Shown here: positions 5,948 through 10,706 of the stretch, one piece after another
How the letters are laid out: each line of letters begins with the position of its first letter
Position numbering within the stretch: the first letter of the stretch is position 1
Assembly: GCA_031385325.1 (NCBI GenBank)
Contig: JANNBJ010000066.1
Span: 1-10,706 of the forward strand
DNA from: SYFY01 sp031385325
GTDB lineage: Bacteria > Pseudomonadota > Gammaproteobacteria > Pseudomonadales > Azotimanducaceae
DNA length: 10,706 nt
Reading direction: 5' to 3'
The notes under the pieces: generated by a model
Told to the model about the DNA's origin: nothing
Seen by the model: only the letters and a program-made list of their open reading frames with translations
The model's database searches: none
Program-made: the position numbers and the translations under genes

Positions 5948-8718
5948 GAGTTCAGCTCGGTTAGAGTTGCGTTCAATTCAGCTCGGGCAGCTTCGTAATG
6001 ATCTTGAAATTCAGCTAGTGAAGATCGAGCCGCCTGAACATTCCCTTCTCGCCCGCAGGCCTCCAGTTGCTTGAGCAAAGCTGATAGCGCAGTTGCTCCA
6101 ACGTTTGCTGAACTTGATTTCATCGCATGCGCCGTTCTGCTCAACATCCCTGCATCGCCTTGTTGGATGGACTGCGTGATCAACGTCGCCTGTGGTTCCG
6201 TTGATACAAGCCACGTGTTTAAAAGTTTGGTGACAAGACCAGTCCCGCGCTGTGGGTCTAGTTCACGCAGTGACTCAATGATCCGGAGATCAATCGCAGT
6301 CGGACGCAGCGAAACCACCAAGGATATTGGATCAGATGGTTTCGACTCAATCAGATCCACCGAAACATCGATGCCAGGTAGCCACTTCTGCAGTATTAGA
6401 CGTAGTTGCTCGAGCGTATAGGGCTTGGACAGGAAGTCGTCCATACCGGCATCAAAACACCTCTGCGAATCTCCCTGCATCGCATTGGCTGTCAACGCGA
6501 CGATCGGCAACTGTGAAAAAGAGGGATCTTCGAACCGACGCAGCGCCCGAGTAGCCTCGAAGCCGTCCATCACCGGCATTTGACAGTCCATCAAGACAAG
6601 ATCAAAGCGCTCCCGACGTATGACATCGAGCGCCTCTGCACCATTGTTGGCGATCACCACGTTTACTTTCAACATGGCTAACATCGCCTTAGCAACTTCC
6701 TGGTTGATCGGATTGTCCTCCACCAGCAGTATTCGTCCGCCGAGTGGTCCGTTTGATTGGACATCGTTCAAGGGTGTGAACTGGGCACTGACCCCAGCAG
6801 TGAGAACCTGGGCAACGACACGAATCAGATCCGCTCGCCGAATGGGTTTGTTGATGTGCCTGAGAATTCCGGCTTCGAGTCGTGTTTTCTGATCCAGGTC
6901 CGAATAAATGGACGTCAGCATGACCAACCGGACCGATGCAATTGATGGCAATTTCTGAATTGCCTGGGCCAGTTGTAGTCCATCCATCCGGGGCATTTGC
7001 ATATCGAGGACCGCGAGATCGAAAAGCTCTGCACGCCCAGCAGCCTCCAACAGCAACTGCAGCGCCTGGGCACCACTCTCTGCAGTAACGACTTGCAATC
7101 CCCACGATTCCAGCTGGTTCCGCAGGATGTCGCGATTGGTCGAATTATCATCAACTACAAGGACACGAACATGTGGAGACAGATTGGCCGGCACCAAACT
7201 GGTATTGATCAGGCTTCCCTGTCGCAGAACAAGGTCAACAATAAATGTCGAACCTTCGCCCGGTTTGCTCTCGACACGGATCCGTCCACCCATCAGTTCG
7301 ATCAATCGCTTACAGATGGCAAGGCCGAGACCCGTTCCGCCGAAATTTCTGGTCGTCGATCCGTCGGCCTGTGAAAAGTGCTCGAAGATCTTCTCGTGTG
7401 CATCCGCGGCTATGCCGATCCCAGTATCTCTTACCCTGATCTGTGTGGTGACACCATTCGCGTCGGGTTCCCAGAGCACAACGTCAATACCCACCTCACC
7501 TTCCTCGGTGAACTTGATCGCGTTGTTGACGAGATTGGTAATGACCTGACGTAATCGGAAGGGATCGCCCATCAACGTGAATGGCACATCGGTGGGAGTG
7601 AGGCGAAAGGTCAGCTCAATACCCTTCAATGCAGCCTGATGACCGAACATCGCAACCGCCTCTTCAACGATTTCGTCAACGGCAAATTCAACCGTTTCCA
7701 GTTCGAGGTGACCAGATTCGATCTTCGAAAAATCAAGGATGTCGTTGATGACTCCCAGCAGGTGTCGACCTGACTGTTGAACGTTCTCAGCCCAGTGGCG
7801 CTGTTTTTCTTCTAGCGTCGTGCCAAGCAGAAGTTCGTTCATTCCAAGCACACCATTCATTGGTGTCCGGATCTCATGACTCATCGTCGCGAGAAACTCG
7901 CTTTTGGCTTGATTGGCGGCTTCGGCCGCATTTTTTGACTTCATCAATTCAGCGGTGCGGACGCCTACTTCCTCTTCCAGTCGATCACGATGCGCCGCGA
8001 TGTTCGCATCTCGTTGCTGTATCTGCTCGAGCATCGCATTGAAACCGTTTGCAAGGTCATTCAACTCCTGGATTGCGCTACCCCTCACTCGAAGCCGATA
8101 GTTCTGTGTAGCGCCAATGTCTTGCATGGCACTCGCCATGGCACCGAGTGGTCGCAGCATTGCCTGTGTCAGTCGGGCGAGCAGGAGATAGGCCGCGAAC
8201 AGGACAGCAAGCCCGCTGATGATGGCAATGGTTGCCTGCCAGACTGCGCGCTCATAGAGACCATCTAGTCTTAAGCTGAGCAGGATTTCGCCCACTTGGC
8301 TGTCGTTATGAAACACCGGTTCGAATACTCGTATTCGCCGCCAGTCATAGTCGACGCGGGCCAGCGAGACGATTAGGTGAGCTGGCACGTTGTCACTGCC
8401 TTTGCGATAAGTAGACATCGGCTGTCCTGACTGATCGTAGACTGCGGCGGCATCCACTTCGGTTGAATGACGCAGCGAAAAAAGCAGACCTTCGGCAGCT
8501 TCCTGATCACTGAAAACCAGGGGCGCACTGGCATTTTCCGCCAGTACTCGCGCCTTCACGACGTTACTTTCGACCAAGGTCATGAGGTTTGTCGCAAAGC
8601 TCGCGACAACGAAGACGAACGAGAGTAACAAGATGACAAGCGATAACGACCACTTGTTGATTGACTGCAGCCGAGAGGCTAAAGAACCTTGTTTGAGCGT
8701 TTGTACTGGTGGATTCAC
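5944..8718 (-). CDS. CHASE8-HAMP hybrid histidine kinase with two receivers and an Hpt domain
   Basis: 924 residues, inner membrane. TM1 is ~24-43. A periplasmic CHASE8-type sensor follows (~50-155; VVKARVLAENASAPLVFSD is characteristic). TM2 is ~162-180, HAMP ~180-235, and a coiled coil ~236-272. HisKA carries the H-box SHEIRTP with H281. HATPase has its N-box around N395-N399, G1 DTGIGI at 431 and G2 GGTGLGLAI at 460. Receiver 1 (~517-640) has D523-D524, D572 and K624. Receiver 2 (~660-780) has D668, D711 and K765. The C-terminal Hpt has H864 in AHAMKSSSANVG. All relay residues are intact, so a four-step phosphorelay ending on the next gene's D55 is likely. CHASE8 is the sensor of YfiN, whose partner is YfiR; a YfiR-family gene lies directly upstream and overlaps by 4 bp (GTGA). 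The GTG start is fixed by a strong GGAGGTG site. Confidence 0.95.
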   Translation of the reverse strand: MNPPVQTLKQGSLASRLQSINKWSLSLVILLLSFVFVVASFATNLMTLVESNVVKARVLAENASAPLVFSDQEAAEGLLFSLRHSTEVDAAAVYDQSGQPMSTYRKGSDNVPAHLIVSLARVDYDWRRIRVFEPVFHNDSQVGEILLSLRLDGLYERAVWQATIAIISGLAVLFAAYLLLARLTQAMLRPLGAMASAMQDIGATQNYRLRVRGSAIQELNDLANGFNAMLEQIQQRDANIAAHRDRLEEEVGVRTAELMKSKNAAEAANQAKSEFLATMSHEIRTPMNGVLGMNELLLGTTLEEKQRHWAENVQQSGRHLLGVINDILDFSKIESGHLELETVEFAVDEIVEEAVAMFGHQAALKGIELTFRLTPTDVPFTLMGDPFRLRQVITNLVNNAIKFTEEGEVGIDVVLWEPDANGVTTQIRVRDTGIGIAADAHEKIFEHFSQADGSTTRNFGGTGLGLAICKRLIELMGGRIRVESKPGEGSTFIVDLVLRQGSLINTSLVPANLSPHVRVLVVDDNSTNRDILRNQLESWGLQVVTAESGAQALQLLLEAAGRAELFDLAVLDMQMPRMDGLQLAQAIQKLPSIASVRLVMLTSIYSDLDQKTRLEAGILRHINKPIRRADLIRVVAQVLTAGVSAQFTPLNDVQSNGPLGGRILLVEDNPINQEVAKAMLAMLKVNVVIANNGAEALDVIRRERFDLVLMDCQMPVMDGFEATRALRRFEDPSFSQLPIVALTANAMQGDSQRCFDAGMDDFLSKPYTLEQLRLILQKWLPGIDVSVDLIESKPSDPISLVVSLRPTAIDLRIIESLRELDPQRGTGLVTKLLNTWLVSTEPQATLITQSIQQGDAGMLSRTAHAMKSSSANVGATALSALLKQLEACGREGNVQAARSSLAEFQDHYEAARAELNATLTELNS

Positions 8719-9233
8719 TGCCGCACCTCCGTCGCCAGGCTGATCAGTTTCGAACTCAGGCTAAGACCGTTGGCCTCGACGGCACGCAGACCGATCTCAA
8801 ATGCGATTCTGTTCTGGCGGGTCACCATGTTGATTCCTATACCCTGATTGAGCGCATCCTTCTGGTCCGAAACGGTGAGCACGGGGCGACCGGCCACTGC
8901 GTGCGATAGGGCCTGCATCTCGCGCGCGCTGGCTCCACTGATGAAAATCACTTCGCAATCGTTGATCTCTTCCAGTGTGGTTGTCTCGCGTACTACCAGC
9001 CGCGCACCGTGAACATTTTTTTGTGACAGCGTTTCGATGGCGGATCCGAAAGGGTTGTTGCCATGAACGCAGAGTTGCAGTTGCCCTGCTGTCGTCACCG
9101 GCCACTTGGCGAAGGCGATGAAGTTGAACAGAAAGCCCGCCTTGACCCGGTACTCGGGTGTGACCTCGGCACCAGCCAACGCATGGCCGGCGATGAGCAG
9201 CAAGCTCAACATCACTTTGATGGGCAGTCGCAT
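8715..9233 (-). CDS. YfiR-family (DUF4154) periplasmic protein
   Basis: 172 residues from the chosen ATG. Residues 1-21 (MRLPIKVMLSLLLIAGHALAG) are a signal peptide. Mature-domain signatures of the YfiR/DUF4154 family are present: YRVKAGFLFNFIAFAKWP near the start, LCVHGNNPFG, CEVIFISG in the middle, PVLTVSD, then GIGINMV and RIAFEI, and finally LSLSSKLISLATEV. In Pseudomonas, YfiR binds and represses the periplasmic sensor of the cyclase YfiN. Here the adjacent CHASE8 kinase offers the equivalent sensor, so a periplasmic regulator of that kinase is the best guess. The single visible cysteine pattern does not show the redox disulfides described for P. aeruginosa YfiR. A longer form starting at TTG 9263-9261 would overlap the receptor stop as TTGA and add ten residues before the signal peptide. 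I prefer the ATG for a cleaner signal peptide, but neither has a strong ribosome-binding site. Confidence 0.88.
   Translation of the reverse strand: MRLPIKVMLSLLLIAGHALAGAEVTPEYRVKAGFLFNFIAFAKWPVTTAGQLQLCVHGNNPFGSAIETLSQKNVHGARLVVRETTTLEEINDCEVIFISGASAREMQALSHAVAGRPVLTVSDQKDALNQGIGINMVTRQNRIAFEIGLRAVEANGLSLSSKLISLATEVRQ
8724..8730 (-). promoter_or_regulatory. Ribosome-binding site fixing the kinase GTG start
   Basis: GGAGGTG on the minus strand lies 5 nt upstream of the GTG at 8718-8716, inside the end of the YfiR-family gene. Together with the GTGA overlap this decides the start; no in-frame ATG occurs before the first membrane segment. Confidence 0.75.
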
Positions 9234-9259
9234 ATCAGCATCAAATCTGGGGCGGATAT

Positions 9260-10651
9260 TCAACGAGCGTAGGTCAGCGAGAGCAGTGCCTTTCGACCAT
9301 CTTGTTCGAAGGCTGTCTGCCAGTTGGTCTCTGCGCCGGGATGCTCATACCGCTCGTCCAACAGGTTGTAAATTCCCAGTGATAGCTCAAGTCCGTTGAT
9401 CCAGCCCTCGGTGGAGAGAAGGACGTTGGATAGCCAATAGCTGTTCAGAATTGAACCATCGATCGCCTGCCGTTCGCCGTAATACTGCAGTTCAAAGCCG
9501 ACGCGCATGCCGTCAATGGGAAGTGGCGAGGAAAGATTCAGTTTGCCCAGGATTTCGGGTGAATTGTCGAGACGTGCGCTATTGCTGAACTCCGCGCGCT
9601 GCATGGATACGCTTGCGCGCAGTCGCGCGCCCCACTCCCAGGACCGTAGCACCGACAGTTCGACACCGCGTGCATCAACGTCTTCTCCAGAACGATATTG
9701 GGACGCGCCTAATCCGGATGGATCAGCTTCGAGGGTAATCAGCTTGTCGATCGTCCAGCGATACGCCGACAGTCTAAGATTCGTGTCCTGTCGCAGTCTG
9801 TAGTCGATGCTCAACTCGAGAGTATCGATGGTCTCGTGGTCGAGATGCGGATTCGCAACCTGCGTGAATGACGTGCCCGTGTCATCGTAGTCACGCTCAA
9901 ACGCGTTCGGTTGCCGAATGGCCCGGCCCTGCATGGCCTTCACAACCAGGCTCGAGGTAGCGTTCCAGATCAGGCCAATCCGCGGGCTCAGTGTGGCATC
10001 GCTGGCATCAGTGCGGTCGGCGCGAATGCCGAGCGTCGCTGTGACATCTTCAAGCACATGCCACTCGTCCTGCACATAGACACCGGCACGCCAGCCAGAC
10101 CCTTCGATGTTCAGGCTGTTGACCGGGTCAGCGACGTCTTTGTTACTCTGATCGATCCGTGTGTTGACCTGGTACTCGGTGCCCACCAGCAGTTTGTGAT
10201 GCTCCCAAGGTGTCGCCACAACGCGACTATCGATACCGTACGATTCACTGTTGCCACCTGCAATGAAGAGTGTGTCGTACTGCAACGGTTGCCGATAACG
10301 ATAACTACTGAAAAATATCCGCGAAACAAACTGATAGGCACTGTCGGCATCGGCTGATTCGTACTGCGCCTGTGTCAGCAGATAGCGGTCCTGGAGAGAT
10401 CCTTCGCTAAGCGGATCTGAAAGATAGGTTCCTGTCGGATCGTCCTTGTGTCGATTTCCATAAACCATGTCGGCAGACCATGGTCCTTTGCTGACGCGCG
10501 TCATCAACTCCTTGTCTCTTTCGCCATCGAGCCCGATCGCTTGACCACTGAGGTCACTGCCGTCGACTGCAGCACCCAGGAACGTCATATCCAGATCGTA
10601 CCCTTCCGAATGGTATGCGGTAGCGGAGGCGATCAGATTCAGACCACTTGT
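9260..10651 (-). CDS. TonB-dependent outer-membrane receptor, C-terminal barrel only
   Basis: 464 residues remain, reading in one frame from 10651 to the stop at 9262-9260. The product resembles the beta-barrel part of TonB-dependent receptors: WRAGVYVQDEWHVLEDVTATLGIR, LSPRIGLIWNATSSLVVKAM, the conserved RQPNAFERDYDD and NPHLDHETIDTLELSIDYRL stretches, and a C-terminus with LSLGIYNLLDERYEHPGAE. The last strand ends LSLTYAR rather than in the usual Phe. The N-terminal signal peptide, TonB box and plug are absent. Upstream of 10651 the sequence is an inverted copy of the gene itself, and the frame hits TGA at 10702-10700. The 5' part is thus lost to a breakpoint, an artefact or a real rearrangement. 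The ligand is unknown. It is first gene of the visible operon, with the YfiR-family gene next, suggesting it feeds envelope information to that protein. Confidence 0.85.
   Translation of the reverse strand, partial: TSGLNLIASATAYHSEGYDLDMTFLGAAVDGSDLSGQAIGLDGERDKELMTRVSKGPWSADMVYGNRHKDDPTGTYLSDPLSEGSLQDRYLLTQAQYESADADSAYQFVSRIFFSSYRYRQPLQYDTLFIAGGNSESYGIDSRVVATPWEHHKLLVGTEYQVNTRIDQSNKDVADPVNSLNIEGSGWRAGVYVQDEWHVLEDVTATLGIRADRTDASDATLSPRIGLIWNATSSLVVKAMQGRAIRQPNAFERDYDDTGTSFTQVANPHLDHETIDTLELSIDYRLRQDTNLRLSAYRWTIDKLITLEADPSGLGASQYRSGEDVDARGVELSVLRSWEWGARLRASVSMQRAEFSNSARLDNSPEILGKLNLSSPLPIDGMRVGFELQYYGERQAIDGSILNSYWLSNVLLSTEGWINGLELSLGIYNLLDERYEHPGAETNWQTAFEQDGRKALLSLTYAR
10351..10405 (+). repeat. 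55-bp perfect inverted repeat, inner copy
   Basis: Pairs exactly with 10652-10706 in inverted orientation. On the minus strand it encodes receptor residues EGSLQDRYLLTQAQYESA in the normal reading frame. Identity ends at 10406 (G against A). Confidence 0.97.
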
Positions 10652-10706
10652 GAAGGATCTCTCCAGGACCGCTATCTGCTGACACAGGCGCAGTACGAAT
10701 CAGCCG
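10652..10706 (-). repeat. 55-bp perfect inverted repeat, outer copy at the window edge
   Basis: Reverse complement of 10351-10405, 246 bp away from it. It reaches the last base of the window, so the true length may be greater. It replaces the expected receptor sequence upstream of SGLNLIAS and introduces a stop in that frame. Confidence 0.97.

Noticed and set aside
10351..10706. Calling the right-end inverted repeat a phase-variable invertible switch
   Set aside because: No recombinase gene is nearby, the repeat meets the window edge, and the receptor frame breaks at the junction; an assembly fold-back is at least as likely.

Overview
The window looks like a fragment of a gammaproteobacterial chromosome of moderate to fairly high GC. 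Both tRNA genes encode their CCA ends. The genes are Gram-negative cell-envelope and signalling types: a TonB-dependent receptor, a YfiR-family periplasmic protein, a CHASE8 hybrid histidine kinase and a GGDEF-EAL response regulator. No species marker is present. The window starts inside an insertion sequence and ends in an inverted copy of its own sequence, so it may be a whole assembly contig rather than an arbitrary slice. That is inference.

Left edge (1-435): the first ~125 bases are the end of an insertion sequence, holding the first 22 codons of its transposase on the minus strand. A long hairpin buries the transposase start site. Next comes a plausible stable-RNA promoter and two tandem leucine tRNA genes (anticodons UAG, then UAA), followed by a weak terminator.

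Decayed and metabolic region (436-2624): about 500 bases hold no convincing gene. They are followed by a broken carboxymuconolactone decarboxylase/AhpD-like pseudogene, an intact pyridoxamine-5'-phosphate-oxidase-like flavoprotein gene, and a divergent TetR-family regulator. A 7+7 bp palindrome between the last two is the likely operator. Downstream on the plus strand (2721-3761) is an unrecognised secreted protein that looks like an outer-membrane beta-barrel.

Signalling operon (10651 down to 3800, minus strand): this is the main system. The order is TonB-dependent receptor (5' part missing), YfiR-family periplasmic protein, CHASE8-HAMP-HisKA-HATPase-REC-REC-Hpt hybrid kinase, and REC-PAS-GGDEF-EAL regulator. 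The kinase overlaps its neighbours by 4 bp at both ends, and both junctions use non-ATG starts (GTG and TTG). In the known YfiBNR system, periplasmic YfiR restrains YfiN, a CHASE8-HAMP-GGDEF cyclase, with YfiB at the outer membrane. Here the CHASE8 sensor drives a phosphorelay, the outer-membrane partner appears to be a TonB receptor, and c-di-GMP turnover sits on a separate regulator at the end. The proposed path is ligand or transport state at the outer membrane, then YfiR-like protein, CHASE8 kinase, His-Asp-His-Asp relay and finally c-di-GMP.

Right edge (10351-10706): the last 55 bases are a perfect inverted copy of 10351-10405, inside the receptor gene. This breaks the receptor reading frame. 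It is either an assembly fold-back or a real inversion.
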